Below are positions 20,997-30,469 of a DNA stretch of 64,000 bases, one piece after another (position 1 is the stretch's first letter; each line of letters starts with the position of its first letter). Source of the stretch: Chrysophaeum taylorii (lineage: Eukaryota > Sar > Pelagophyceae > Pelagomonadales > Pelagomonadaceae); NCBI GenBank assembly GCA_029834535.1, contig JAQMWT010000531.1, positions 354,341 to 418,340 of the forward strand, given 5' to 3'. Made by a program: the position numbers and the translations under genes. The notes beneath the pieces are model-generated. The model ran no database searches. It worked only from the letters and a program-made list of their open reading frames with translations, and was not told the origin of the DNA.

Positions 20997-22889
20997 ATGG
21001 CCGACGACGACGACGAGTCGTCGTGGTTTGTTGCGGTGGTCGGTTTGCCGGGGGCCGCGGTGGTGCTGGTGGCGGCGACGGTAGTGTTGTTCTGGGCGCT
21101 GTCGACGGTGTGCGAGGAGCGGTTCGTGCCGGCGTTGTCGGTGATCTGCGAGTTGTTCGGGATCCCCGACGACGTCGCCGGGGCGACCCTTATGGCTGCC
21201 GGCGCGAGTTCCCCCGAGGTGTTTTCGAGCATCGTGGCGTTGTTCGTGACGCATTCGTCGTTGGGGGTCGGGACTGTCGTGGGGAGCGAGATGTTCAACC
21301 ACCTCATCATCTGCGCGGGATCGGTGTTTTCGAGCCGTAAGGGCGAGCTCACCCTCGACAAGAGAATCGTCGCGCGCGAGTCGTCGTTCTACCTGCTCGC
21401 CCTCGTTTTGTTGCTGGTTGCCCTCGAGAGCGAGCGGACGACGGTGAATGGCCGCGCGCGCGTCGTCGTTAGGTGGCCGGCAGCCCTCGCTCTGGTCGTC
21501 GCGTACGCCGCGTACGTATTCGCGTGCGCGCGCTTCGACGCCATCACGAGGTATCTCCAGCCCACCGATCTCGAGGTGGGGGTGGTGGATCGGCTCCGCG
21601 CGGACCACATCCTCGCGATCGAGAACGAGCCGCCGGCGAACTTCGAGGACGAGGAGCGACGGAACGACGGGTACGCGTCTATCGCGTCGATCCGGAGCGA
21701 CGACGACGCGGCGCGGCGGTTCCAGCACACGCCCTCGCTCCGGCGCCTCACCTCGACCGCCGCGAGCGTGGTCCACGCCCTCGACATGTTCGGAGCGCAC
21801 CGCGAGCTCGAGGAATGGGAGGAAGAAGCCTCGAGCTTCGCGTGCTTCCTCTTTCGAGCCAATCGCTTTTATTCGCGCGCAAAGTTCTCCGCCCACGCCT
21901 GGGAACTCCGATGGTGCGTCATAGATCTCGTCTCCCGCGAGCTCCACACCTACCGCGCCCGCGAGGACGTGGGCCAAGTCGAGTTTTTTCTGGAAAACAG
22001 CGGAGCTCGCCGCTACCGCCTCCGCGGTCTCGCGACCGTCGACGAAAAACGATCCCTCTTGGAACTCGAGTTGAGCCCCATTCAAGGAACCGACGACGAC
22101 GAGCCCGTGCAGCATCTCGCCCACTTTTTGGCCCCCTGCCGCAAGGTCCACGACGCGCTCGTCCGACGCTCCGACGAGATCGACCCCCCTACGCAGAGCA
22201 AGCGGACCTTGGACGACGAACACCGCGCGGAGGCCTCCCTGATCGAGTGGCCGCGCAACGGCTCCTGCCCCGCCGTCGCAACCCACCTTCTCCTCTTCCC
22301 CTTGAAGCTCGCGCTCCATGCGACCATCCTCGACGTCCGATCCAAGACCGAACCGAACCGCGTCGACGCCTTTTTCGCCTGCGCCCAGTGCGTCGTCTGG
22401 CTCGCGCTCCTCAGTCTGGGAATGTGCGCCTGCTGCGAGACGATCGGCGCGATCGTCGGCCTCTCCGACGCTGTCATCGGGATCACCTTCTCCGCCATCG
22501 GCACCTCCCTCCCTAACCTCGTCAGCTCCATGGTCGTCGCGCGCCGGGGCCTCGGAAACATGGCCGTCTCCAACGCCCTCGGCTCGAACACCTTCAACAT
22601 CCTCGTCGGGCTCGGAGTCCCCTGGCTCGCCTACTGCGTCGTCAACCGAGGACCCTACGCCGAGCTCCCTGCGGGCGACATCGTCGCCCCCGTCCTCGTC
22701 CTCGTCGCGACCCTGGCGGCCTTTCTCTTCATCCTCGCCTACACCGGCTTCAAACTCCGCACATTCCACGCCCACCTCTTCATCCTCACCTACGTCGCCT
22801 TCCTCGTCTGGGCCGTCGCAAAAGAGCTCCGACGAGGAGGAGGAGGAGGAGGAGGAGGAGGAAACCACCACCAGAACCACCACTCGTAG
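20997..22889 (+). CDS. K+-dependent Na+/Ca2+ exchanger-like (CaCA family) with a PH-like insert in the cytosolic loop
   Basis: 630 residues from the ATG at 20997. The first hydrophobic half carries the alpha-1 repeat GATLMAAGASSPEVFSSIVA. The second half carries alpha-2, GITFSAIGTSLPNLVSSMVV, followed by SNALGSNTFNILVGLG. These paired repeats form the ion-binding pathway of NCKX/CaCA exchangers. Between the halves is a loop of about 270 residues. In it, a segment with FYSRAKFSAHAWELRWCVID and RELHTYRA looks like the beta-1 to beta-3 strands of a pleckstrin-homology domain (WxxRWxxLxxxxLxYY pattern). The C-terminus is a polyGly/His tail from GGA repeats. Predicted role: Ca2+ export across plasma or organelle membrane. 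A PH module in this position is not standard for the family. Confidence 0.85.
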   Translation: MADDDDESSWFVAVVGLPGAAVVLVAATVVLFWALSTVCEERFVPALSVICELFGIPDDVAGATLMAAGASSPEVFSSIVALFVTHSSLGVGTVVGSEMFNHLIICAGSVFSSRKGELTLDKRIVARESSFYLLALVLLLVALESERTTVNGRARVVVRWPAALALVVAYAAYVFACARFDAITRYLQPTDLEVGVVDRLRADHILAIENEPPANFEDEERRNDGYASIASIRSDDDAARRFQHTPSLRRLTSTAASVVHALDMFGAHRELEEWEEEASSFACFLFRANRFYSRAKFSAHAWELRWCVIDLVSRELHTYRAREDVGQVEFFLENSGARRYRLRGLATVDEKRSLLELELSPIQGTDDDEPVQHLAHFLAPCRKVHDALVRRSDEIDPPTQSKRTLDDEHRAEASLIEWPRNGSCPAVATHLLLFPLKLALHATILDVRSKTEPNRVDAFFACAQCVVWLALLSLGMCACCETIGAIVGLSDAVIGITFSAIGTSLPNLVSSMVVARRGLGNMAVSNALGSNTFNILVGLGVPWLAYCVVNRGPYAELPAGDIVAPVLVLVATLAAFLFILAYTGFKLRTFHAHLFILTYVAFLVWAVAKELRRGGGGGGGGGNHHQNHHS

Positions 22890-22977
22890 CAGGGTTTCAA
22901 AATGTCGAAAAATTAAATGCAAGGGGGTATTTATTTATTTTTATAACCCCTTGATTAATTAATCGCGAGCTACGAGG

Positions 22978-23671
22978 ATGTGAGTGCTTTGTGTTTGTGT
23001 CTGTGAAAAAAAAAAACCGTAGGTTCGCCCAGTACCAAGCCGAGTTCCAGAGCGTGGCGAATGAAGTGGCGACCAAGCTCGAGAGCGTCAACGCCTACTC
23101 GGACAATCCGATCCATCAGAACTCAAAGCCGGAGACGCTCCGTGGAATCGAGGAGTTGCTCAAGCAGGCGTGCGATTTGGTGAAGCAGATGGACGTCGAG
23201 GTGCGGTCGGCCGAGGGCGGGCAGCGACGACTGCTGTCGGAGCGCGCGAGACCGATCCGCGAGCAGCTCAAGCGACTGCAGGCGACGTACCGCGAAACGT
23301 CCGAGCGCCTCGAGCGGGAGGACTTACTCGGCGGCGCCAAGCTGGGCTCCAACGCGGCCGACGCCCGCGGGAGGCTCGCCGACGCGAACGACCGCGCGAG
23401 GCAACAGACCCAGATCATCCGCGGGGCCCTCGAGATCGCGCAAGATACCGAGCAGGTCGCCCTCGATATTACCGGCGAGCTCGAGCGCAACCGCGAGACC
23501 ATTAACTCCATTCGTGGCCACATCGCCGACACCTCGGGGGCCCTCGGCACGGCGCGCGGTCTCATCGCCTCGATGCAGAAGCGAGAGTACCAGCAGAAGG
23601 CCATCCTCTCCTTCGTCGCCGTCATCCTCTTCTGCTCCGTCGGAACCGCTATGTACTACGCTTTCAAATGA
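22978..23671 (+). CDS. Qb-SNARE, Vti1/NPSN-like, with an intron inside the start codon
   Basis: Proposed joined exons are 22978-22979 and 23023-23671. The exon 1 sequence ends GAGGAT, the 43-nt intron runs GTGAGTGC...ACCGTAG, and exon 2 begins G TTC GCC CAG. Splicing therefore makes ATG TTC GCC CAG (MFAQYQAEFQ), the expected Vti1-like start. Without splicing, ATG at 22978 is followed directly by TGA. The protein is about 217 residues. It has an N-terminal helical domain, then a SNARE heptad region beginning near ALEIAQDTEQVALDITGEL and passing through RETINSIRGHI. A single C-terminal anchor (ILSFVAVILFCSVGTAMYY) ends the protein. Role: membrane fusion in the endomembrane system. NPSN versus Vti1 cannot be separated here. 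Confidence 0.8.
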
Positions 23672-23887
23672 GTCTTTTTTGCGTTCGTTCCTTATGGGCC
23701 TTGTGGTGGTGGTGGTGGCGGTTTGTTGTTGTATTGTCCCCTCGTCGTTGCCTTATTAAAGCATACGAGCCACCCGGCAGCGGCAGCGGTAAGAGAGCAT
23801 GCCTGTCGCCGCCAGATGATGATTATAGATTTTAAATATCGAGCGACACGGACACGGACACGGACATGGACACGTCGCGCGCGCGGT

Positions 23888-24847
23888 TCAACGAAGAACG
23901 GTGTACGCACAGATAGACAGCATGGCGGCAGAAGCGGTGAGGAGCTCGTAAGCGGAGTACCGCTCGCCAAAAAGCATCGCGGCAAGGAGGATGGTGCTGG
24001 CCGCCTTGAACTGACCAAGCAGGATGTGGGCAATGGCGCCGAGGTTGCCAACTACGAGGAAGCCGGACCAGTTGACGAGGAAGGCGGCCAGGCCCGAGGC
24101 GAAGACGGCTGCGGCTCGCTGCGGCGTCCACTCGTAGTCCAAGAGGCCGGGGGGGTCGACGACGGGGAGGAGGCAGGTCTGGACAGCGAGCGCGTACGGG
24201 AGAAGCTCGTACATGAGGCCGAGCGTCGAGCAGCCGGAGGCGCGACTCTTAAGGCGGGCGAACTGAACCTTGTAGCCTGCCGCGAGGGGAATCCAGACGG
24301 CGGTGCTCAGGAGCCCCACAAACCGGTCGGTGGCCGTGAGGGGGATCGCAGTCGCCGGGTGCGCGCGGGACATCATGAAAACGAACCCGCAGACGGCCGC
24401 TAAACACGCCGCCCTCGGTCGCGTTGGGAGCTTACCGTCGAGGACGTACTCGATCGCAACCACAAAGGGCGTCACGGCCGTCTTGGCGATCTGGTAGAAG
24501 CCGGCCGAGTTGTATTTGAGAGCGGTGTTGTTCAGGGGCGTGACCGTCCCTATCAACAGCACCATCAACACGAAGTTCCGCTCGCGCCACGCCGAAGGCG
24601 GCAGCGACGGGACGAGTCGCGAGTCGACGATTTTAATCGCCGCGACGCCGAGCCAGGTGACGAGATAATGGACGTTGGAGAGCGCCGCTGGGTATCCGAA
24701 ACTCACGTCGCCAGTGAAGAGGTATTTGTTTAATTGGATGATTCCAACGGTCGACAGCGCGTTAAAGATCAACAACCACATCGACGACACATCGGCCTTG
24801 CCGCTGTCCTTTCGCTCCTCCTCGTGCAGCGGCAGACGCCCGCCCAT
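23888..24847 (-). CDS. DMT-superfamily transporter, triose-phosphate/nucleotide-sugar (SLC35E-like)
   Basis: About 319 residues from the ATG at 24847 (MGGRLPLHEEERKD); a longer frame begins only at TTG. It has about nine to ten hydrophobic segments. TPT-family landmarks are NKYLFTGDVSFGYPAALSNVHY near the start, TPLNNTALKYNSAGFYQIAKT in the middle (the N..L..NSVGFYQ-K pattern) and GNLGAIAHILLGQFKAAST in the second half. The family exchanges phosphorylated sugars or nucleotide sugars across Golgi or plastid membranes. There is no clear plastid leader, so a Golgi location is more likely. It lies tail-to-tail with the SNARE gene. Confidence 0.85.
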   Translation of the reverse strand: MGGRLPLHEEERKDSGKADVSSMWLLIFNALSTVGIIQLNKYLFTGDVSFGYPAALSNVHYLVTWLGVAAIKIVDSRLVPSLPPSAWRERNFVLMVLLIGTVTPLNNTALKYNSAGFYQIAKTAVTPFVVAIEYVLDGKLPTRPRAACLAAVCGFVFMMSRAHPATAIPLTATDRFVGLLSTAVWIPLAAGYKVQFARLKSRASGCSTLGLMYELLPYALAVQTCLLPVVDPPGLLDYEWTPQRAAAVFASGLAAFLVNWSGFLVVGNLGAIAHILLGQFKAASTILLAAMLFGERYSAYELLTASAAMLSICAYTVLR

Positions 24848-25274
24848 GTCGGTCGGTCGCTCCCCACAGGCCCTTTTCGTCGTCCCTGTCGTCGTAATTT
24901 TGACGTTGTATATACCCAACGAACTTTTTTTTGGGGGGTCGTCCCAATTAGAGCAACGACATTGACTTATTAAATGAGTTCATTTTACCTTAATTTGATT
25001 CATATTGGCTTAATTCTGAAACTTAGTTAGATATTACTTAAGTAGAGCAAATTATTCATTAAGATAGAATAATAAGGACTTAGTTACACCAATTTTTTCA
25101 CTTAGTTGGTGCATGATACTAACCCTTGGGTTGATTCTAACTTAGTTTTGCGATGCATCAAATTTTAAGCTAAATAGGTCACAGTTAAGTCGTTGTTGTC
25201 TGGGTTCCCAGCGGGGTGCCTTTGAGTACCTTGTTCGCGACTTCGATCTCGGTCTTCTTCTTGCGGTTGCCGCC

Positions 25275-25882
25275 TTACTGGCCCTCGATGGATGCTAGGA
25301 CGGCGTCCTTGAGAATAATTTCAAGATGCCTGGCCGTATAGTTGGACTTGGCTGGCCGTTGGCATGAAATCCCCAGAATTGCAGGTACGGCGGCCGTGCA
25401 CGTGCCGGCGGGGCCGTCACACCCGCGTGACACCTGGAAGACGCGTAAGAACTCGCAGCCTTTGACCTTGCAGACAAGGTACATCCGCCGCTTTGTGGAC
25501 CTAGAGCTCTCGAGAAGTTGGCCGTCTTTCTCGGCTTCCTCCAGGACGTTTAACTGAAGTCCCACTTTGATATGAAGCCATTCCCTACGGTCACCTCGTG
25601 GGCGATCTCCCTCAGATGAGCCAATTTCCGCGGCTCGCGGCCTTCGAAGTGTCGGTGCAGTCGCGAGACTTGCCTCCTAATGAGCCTTTTCCTCGGGTCT
25701 TCATTCACCGCCTTCTCGAACGCTAGCTGAATATCGTCTTCGTCGCTGTCCCGAACTCCATCGTAGACCCGAGAGACTCCCGCCGTGCCTCCATGGCGCT
25801 CCGACACTCCCCGACAAGTCAGCCTCGCGAACAGGCTACGTTGGCGCGTGTCGACCTGTGCGGTGCACACGGGTGTAATCAA
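25275..25882 (-). pseudogene. MULE-like transposase N-terminal region, frameshifted
   Basis: The first frame (25550-25882) gives SDEDDIQLAFEKAVNEDPRK and LREIAHEVTVGNG. A one-base shift near 25570 leads into HIKVGLQLNVLEEAEKDGQ, RRMYLVCKVKGCEFLRVFQV and ARHLEIILKDAV. The layout resembles the N-terminal DNA-binding region of Mutator-like transposases: a hydrophobic-VG start, an EE-rich helix, then CxxxGC before a basic strand and later Cys/His. No DDE catalytic domain follows, so this is at most a fragment. The family call is by pattern only. Confidence 0.3.
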
Positions 25883-26151
25883 GGGTTAGTGCGCGGTGCC
25901 GCTCATCGTCGCGTCCGAAGACTATGCGAAGAACACGACATTCTCGTTGTATCCCGCATGAATCGTGTGTCCATCGAATAAGCCCGCGCGCAGTACGGAG
26001 ATCTCCTGCGCGGGCGCCTCAAGAAAACGTCGGAGATCCCCTCGGGACCGAACGGAGAGCCACCCGAAGACCTATAACAAGCGCGCGTGGGCGGCCTAGC
26101 GAGTTTAGTACATAACTTCTGTGACCGCGCCGTGCAGCTTTTGGGGCGGCA

Positions 26152-26200
26152 CGGTTTCACCGTGCCGTGCGGATGTGACGGGTGGCACGGCACGGAAACT
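26152..26200. other. Short hairpin GCACGGT-TTC-ACCGTGC
   Basis: A perfect 7-bp stem with a 3-nt loop, followed by a second GGCACGGCACGG. It lies inside the putative transposon interval and its function is unknown. Confidence 0.6.
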
Positions 26201-26395
26201 GGGTTGTCTTGGTACACGTCCGGACACTCGAGCTTAGTTTGAACCACTTGGGCTTGGTTTGATATCATTTAAATCAAACAAAGCCATCGACTTTGCCCCA
26301 ACTAAGTCATGATGAAGCTCTAATTAAATCACGGAATAGGTGGATCTAACTAATCGGGAGCGCTACCCTAATTGCGATTTCACCATTTTTTTTTC

Positions 26396-27286
26396 TCAAG
26401 AAGAAAGGATTGGTGGCTGCTGGTGTCGAACGAGGGCCCCTCGTCTCGCCAAGTTGCGGCCGGCCTCCTCCGTAGCGAACTGGAGGTTGTGGATGGTTCC
26501 GGCGGTCCGCGGTCCACGAAAATTTTCTTTTGCGAAGTTGAGGATAAGGTGCTCCGGGATTACGAGTTCGCGGGGGATCGGGGCCCGCTGCCCCTGGCTG
26601 CGGTCCTCGACGAAGGCGACTGCGGCGGCACGTCCGGAGGGAGCTGCGTTCGTCATCACTTCCTCCTCCTCGTCGTCTTCTTTCGCAACGACGAGCGCGC
26701 TGAAGCGCGTTCGCGCCGTCGACGGTCGCGACTCGAGAAGCTCGTCTTCGTCGGACGCAATTGAGGCGGCATCCTCGTCAGACTCGAGCGGGCGCGGCGG
26801 CCGGTCGCGGTACTGAACCACTGCAAAAGCCCGTTCGAGTCGCGCCATCGCGGCGCGCCTCGCCTCGAGCGAAGGCCGCGGTTGAGACAGCACCTCGGCG
26901 ACAGCACGGTTCCCATTATCTAAGGCGATCTCTAGCGCCGTGAGCCCTGTCTCGTCCACTAGCGACGGGTCGACGCCTGCCATCAAAAGGCGCTCGACAA
27001 TCTCTTCCGCGCGCAGGCACCCGAGCGCAGCGATGTGCAGCGCACTCCACCCCGCCTTGGTTCGCAGCTTCACGCAGCTCGCATACCCGTCGTCATCCTT
27101 CGTGTGTCCAAGATCGTTCACCACAAGATAATCGACACACTCTCCATACCCGTTCCAAGCCGCGTAGTGGAGCGCGCACAGACCGTTCTCGTCCGTTGAG
27201 CACGGATTCGCGCCGCCTTTCAGCAGCTCCACGAGGTACGCCGTCTCCCCGTGGGCGGCGGCGTCTCGCAGCGACGACCCACTCAT
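26396..27286 (-). CDS. Ankyrin-repeat protein
   Basis: 296 residues from the ATG at 27286 (MSGSSLRDAAAHGETAYLVE); a longer open frame to 27424 starts at a TTG. Residues 1-140 hold about four ankyrin repeats: LRDAAAHGETAYLVELLKGG, LCALHYAAWNGYGECVDYL, GWSALHIAALGCLRAEEIVE, and LTALEIALDNGNRAVAEVL. The rest is a charged, acidic linker (SDEDAASIASDEDELLES, EDDEEEE) and a conserved-looking tail (PRELVIPEHLILNFAKENF). Ankyrin proteins act as protein-binding scaffolds; no partner is evident. The 3' end overlaps A/T-rich sequence at the edge of the putative transposon. Confidence 0.85.
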   Translation of the reverse strand: MSGSSLRDAAAHGETAYLVELLKGGANPCSTDENGLCALHYAAWNGYGECVDYLVVNDLGHTKDDDGYASCVKLRTKAGWSALHIAALGCLRAEEIVERLLMAGVDPSLVDETGLTALEIALDNGNRAVAEVLSQPRPSLEARRAAMARLERAFAVVQYRDRPPRPLESDEDAASIASDEDELLESRPSTARTRFSALVVAKEDDEEEEVMTNAAPSGRAAAVAFVEDRSQGQRAPIPRELVIPEHLILNFAKENFRGPRTAGTIHNLQFATEEAGRNLARRGALVRHQQPPILSS

Positions 27287-28836
27287 CGCGCCAGTGCAAA
27301 CAACACCCCCTTGACCGTTAAGCCACCAACGGAAGTGTAATTCAAAGCGACATTTCTTTCGAGCCAGTGGAGTGTACACTGTGTCGCGGCGTGCGCGGGC
27401 AAGCTCTACGGCGTGCGCGGGCAAGCTCTACTGCGCGCGCGCCAAACAAGAACAAAAACTCGATCCAGGCGATCGACCTTCGAACACGGACGTTCCGCCG
27501 CGGTGTTCAAGGCCTGGCGAAGCGGTATGGTCTCATAACTTAGGCTAGCACTCGATCAGTAATCGATGACTCGAAATCGGATACGAAGCACATCAATGAT
27601 AGCCGTGTTCGAAGAATCTTACAAGTGCGAATGCAAAGGCTTGGAGTGTGCCCCCAAAGATGCATGCCATGCTGGTTATCGAGCCGGCGGCGCGAGTGAT
27701 CGGCGATTCCTAACGACGCTGGAGCGATGGAGGCAGCAGTCTTGCAGTGAAGATGCGTGCCATCGTCTCGTTGCATAAATTCAGGTTCGAAAATCCGACT
27801 ACTCCTCTCTTTGGCACACTTCCACGCAACGAACTTCATTAACGGCGACGTCACGCTCGACAGCACCCTGGGCGGGACGTAGACGGTTGAGTTCCACGAA
27901 TGACGTCGGCATGAGCGATCACGATGGCAACGCGCGTGGCTGGCGGGACCCATGGATACTTTGAGCCGGAAGTGAGATCCGGAGAACTATCGATGGCAGC
28001 ATCGGTTGGGGTTTCATGCGGCACGTACGTGGCCCCGTCGCGCGCTCCATTGTATGACAATTCGATTACCCAACAAATGAAAAAAACATTTGGGGTGACA
28101 ATATGGCAACCACATGCTGGCCGAGGCCTGCTTCGCATTTCTTGCCGTTGCCATTATTGCGGGACCAGGCACGAGTGCTAACAAAGCCTCACAAAAATCT
28201 GCGACGAGCGACGCAAGCCTGGCCAACCAAGCCCTCGCAGAGAAGGAGGGTGCCTTTTGGAATTGTGGGGTGTGAGTCGACGACGTCAAAGTAGCTTCTA
28301 CCTCCTGGCCCTTGAGGACGACCAGGCGGCGTACGCCTGTTGATACTTGCCGCCGGGCTCGAGCGCGAGCTCGGCCTCGATTCGCAAGCGGCCTGCGTCC
28401 ATAACCAGGCATAGTTGAATGGCATTTCGAATGACCAGAAGCGAGCTTCTTGTAGACGCGAATAGTATCACCACAATCCGAGCACACTATGTCTGGACCT
28501 GGACGGAGGGTCCAGTTGGACAATGGCGGTTTAGTAGAATCAGCAGCGCCCACGGGCCGACAGGCCAATCAAGGTGGCGGGCATGGAAAGTGTGCCTGTC
28601 AAGAAGAGGCATATCCTCGACACACGCACCGACCCCTGCTCCTCAACAGACAGCCACTCCCCTCTGAATCAGAACATCCCATTGTCTATCAGCGGCAATG
28701 TGCGGCGAACGCGCGTAGAGAGAGGGGAACGTCGGTCGACCATATGGTTAAAATACGAAACATTACGCACAAAGAAAGAAACGTCCATCCCCCCTTTTTT
28801 CCTCGAAACGAAGGGAAGAAAAAAAAGATGAGAAGA
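27287..28836. other. Gene-poor interval
   Basis: About 1.5 kb between the ankyrin gene and the uL10 gene. A 25-bp duplication (GGCGTGCGCGGGCAAGCTCTA, twice) lies at 27380-27432 in the ankyrin promoter region. Open frames of 130-180 codons occur on both strands near 28.0-28.6 kb but lack recognisable motifs. Confidence 0.5.
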
Positions 28837-29559
28837 TTATGCTTTGTTGGGATTTTTTTCTTCGTCGCCGACGGAGAGCTTGATCGCGAGGGCGAGCTTC
28901 TGGCCGGCGGCTTTTTTGAGGCGGACAGCGAGGCCCTGGGCGTTGCCCTTCGCGTTCTTGATGTTCTTGGCGATGCCGAGCGGGCCCGCCAACTGGATCG
29001 CGCCCGCGAGGCGCGCCATGAGCTCTGGCTTGGTCGGAAGGTCGATGACGGCCTTGACAGCCTGCTGGTCGACGTGGGATCCTTCCATGAAGCCACCCCT
29101 GATTTCGTAGCCGCCGTCCTTGAGGCCATTCTCCTTGATCCAGGAGTCGTAGGCTTCGATGGTTTCTTTTAACTCTTCGCCCGTGAAGATCCACAAGTTT
29201 GATTGCTTGAACATCTGGGACTCTTCGATTGTTTCGTCCGTCCAGCCCGCGGCAGAGCCCGCGCGTTTCATGAGCGTGTTCTTGACCATCGTCGCGGTGG
29301 AGGTCTCGGGGAGTTTTTTGCGGAGGGCGGTGATTTTCTTGATGTCGAGGCCCTCGCCCTTGAGCGCGAAGACGAGGGTCGCGTCGTCGATCGCTGTGGC
29401 AACTTGGGCGACGCGTTCGCGCTTCCCGGCGGACGTCGATTGGCGCCCGAGAGGCGTGGCGAGGCGCCCGCCCGAGACGACCACGCGCTGCCTTGGGGCC
29501 ACGTTGTGTGGTCGAGGCACCCAAGCCACGACGTAGGCGGCGAGGAGGATAGCGATCAT
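28837..29559 (-). CDS. rplJ: Plastid 50S ribosomal protein L10 (uL10), nuclear-encoded
   Basis: 240 residues from the ATG at 29559. The N-terminus MIAILLAAYVVA/WVPRPHN is a signal peptide with an aromatic residue at the likely cleavage site, then a basic, hydroxylated stretch. This is the bipartite plastid signal of ochrophytes. The mature part matches bacterial uL10: GLDIKKITALRKKLPETSTA, MVKNTLMKRA, NLWIFTGEELKETIEAYDSW, GGFMEGSHVDQQAVKAVIDL and PTKPELMARLAGAIQ. uL10 anchors the L7/L12 stalk of the 50S subunit. It is divergent from the next gene with 106 bp between starts. Confidence 0.93.
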   Translation of the reverse strand: MIAILLAAYVVAWVPRPHNVAPRQRVVVSGGRLATPLGRQSTSAGKRERVAQVATAIDDATLVFALKGEGLDIKKITALRKKLPETSTATMVKNTLMKRAGSAAGWTDETIEESQMFKQSNLWIFTGEELKETIEAYDSWIKENGLKDGGYEIRGGFMEGSHVDQQAVKAVIDLPTKPELMARLAGAIQLAGPLGIAKNIKNAKGNAQGLAVRLKKAAGQKLALAIKLSVGDEEKNPNKA

Positions 29560-29665
29560 GTAACACGATGTGACGCCAGACCTCAACCTCAATACCGTCC
29601 GTCCGTCCGTTGATCTCTTGCCGACAGGGGTTATTAGTTAGTTAGCGACGACGACGAGGTCCATC

Positions 29666-30469
29666 ATGATGGAAGAAGAAGAAGAAAAGGTGACCATTGC
29701 GTGCGAGGCACCGGCTTCCTACGAGACCCTCGACGAGGTCCGCTACGACCTCGCGGCCTGCGTGAACGTCGACCCCGACGACACGCTCGAGGCCGTGGCG
29801 GCGACGTCGCGTCGCATCGCCAGCGTCCTCCAGAGTGCACTACCCCTCATTCTCGACGAGGGTCCGAACTTGAGCGAAGGCGTGAGGTACTTGCTCGGCG
29901 CGTGGCTCGCGAGGCTTAAAGTGGTCGAGACTCAGCCGGGGTCGCCAGAGTGGGCCGTCGGGCCCATGCTCGGGGCGTTCGGCGCGCTCCTGTGCGAGAC
30001 GGATGGAGACGCGTCGCAGGCGGTCACCATGTTTGCGCTCACAGAATTCGCGGGGATGCCCGAACACGTCTTTCCCTTCGCGCAGACGCTCGTCCGCTTC
30101 TTGAGGACCTCCGCAGCGCGCCAAAGGGCACTCCGAGACGTTCTCGCCCCAATTCTGACGACGACCACCCTTGCCCACGACGCGGCCCTCGCGCCGTCGA
30201 ACTACCTCTACTACGTCATGAGCATGCGCCAAGCGGACGCCCTCGCCGCCGCCGACGATAAGGAGATCGCGAGTCGCCTCGACCTCGCCTTCTCCGCCGT
30301 CGACATTCCGGACACGCTCCTCGACCGTCTCGAACAGGGGGGCACTGCTGCCGCCGAGGCCCGCACCTATTTGCGTTCCACCACGACCCCCCCCGACCTC
30401 CTCGAGCAATTGTTGCTCACCGCGCGTTCAATAATAGGTCCTGAATTCACCCTAGGATCATCATCATGA
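29666..30469 (+). CDS. Protein of unknown function
   Basis: 267 residues from ATGATG at 29666. It is acidic at the start (MMEEEEEKVTIACEAPAS), then mostly helical with several long hydrophobic-face helices. Examples are LSEGVRYLLGAWLARLKVVE, VFPFAQTLVRFLRTSAARQR and ASRLDLAFSAVDIPDTLLDR. No TM segment, signal or cysteine motif. I do not recognise a family; a helical-repeat fold is possible. Its TGA stop lies inside the first copy of a 29-bp duplication created by a retroposon insertion (see 30443-30547). Confidence 0.75.
   Translation: MMEEEEEKVTIACEAPASYETLDEVRYDLAACVNVDPDDTLEAVAATSRRIASVLQSALPLILDEGPNLSEGVRYLLGAWLARLKVVETQPGSPEWAVGPMLGAFGALLCETDGDASQAVTMFALTEFAGMPEHVFPFAQTLVRFLRTSAARQRALRDVLAPILTTTTLAHDAALAPSNYLYYVMSMRQADALAAADDKEIASRLDLAFSAVDIPDTLLDRLEQGGTAAAEARTYLRSTTTPPDLLEQLLLTARSIIGPEFTLGSSS

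Larger units (their letters stand above)
24948..26330. mobile_element. Possible decayed DNA transposon (MULE-like) bounded by A/T-rich ends
   Basis: Two A/T-rich stretches (24975-25200 and 26220-26400) stand out in GC-rich surroundings. The left one starts AATTAGAGCAACGACATTGA, and the reverse complement of the right one starts AATTAGAGCTTCATCATGA. That is a short imperfect inverted repeat near the ends of a segment of about 1.38 kb. Between them lies the minus-strand coding remnant described separately. I could not define a target-site duplication, so boundaries are approximate. Confidence 0.3.

Noticed and set aside
20985-22922. A 645-codon minus-strand frame opposite the NCKX gene
   Set aside because: Acidic/Gly-rich antisense with no motif; the plus strand has both alpha repeats.
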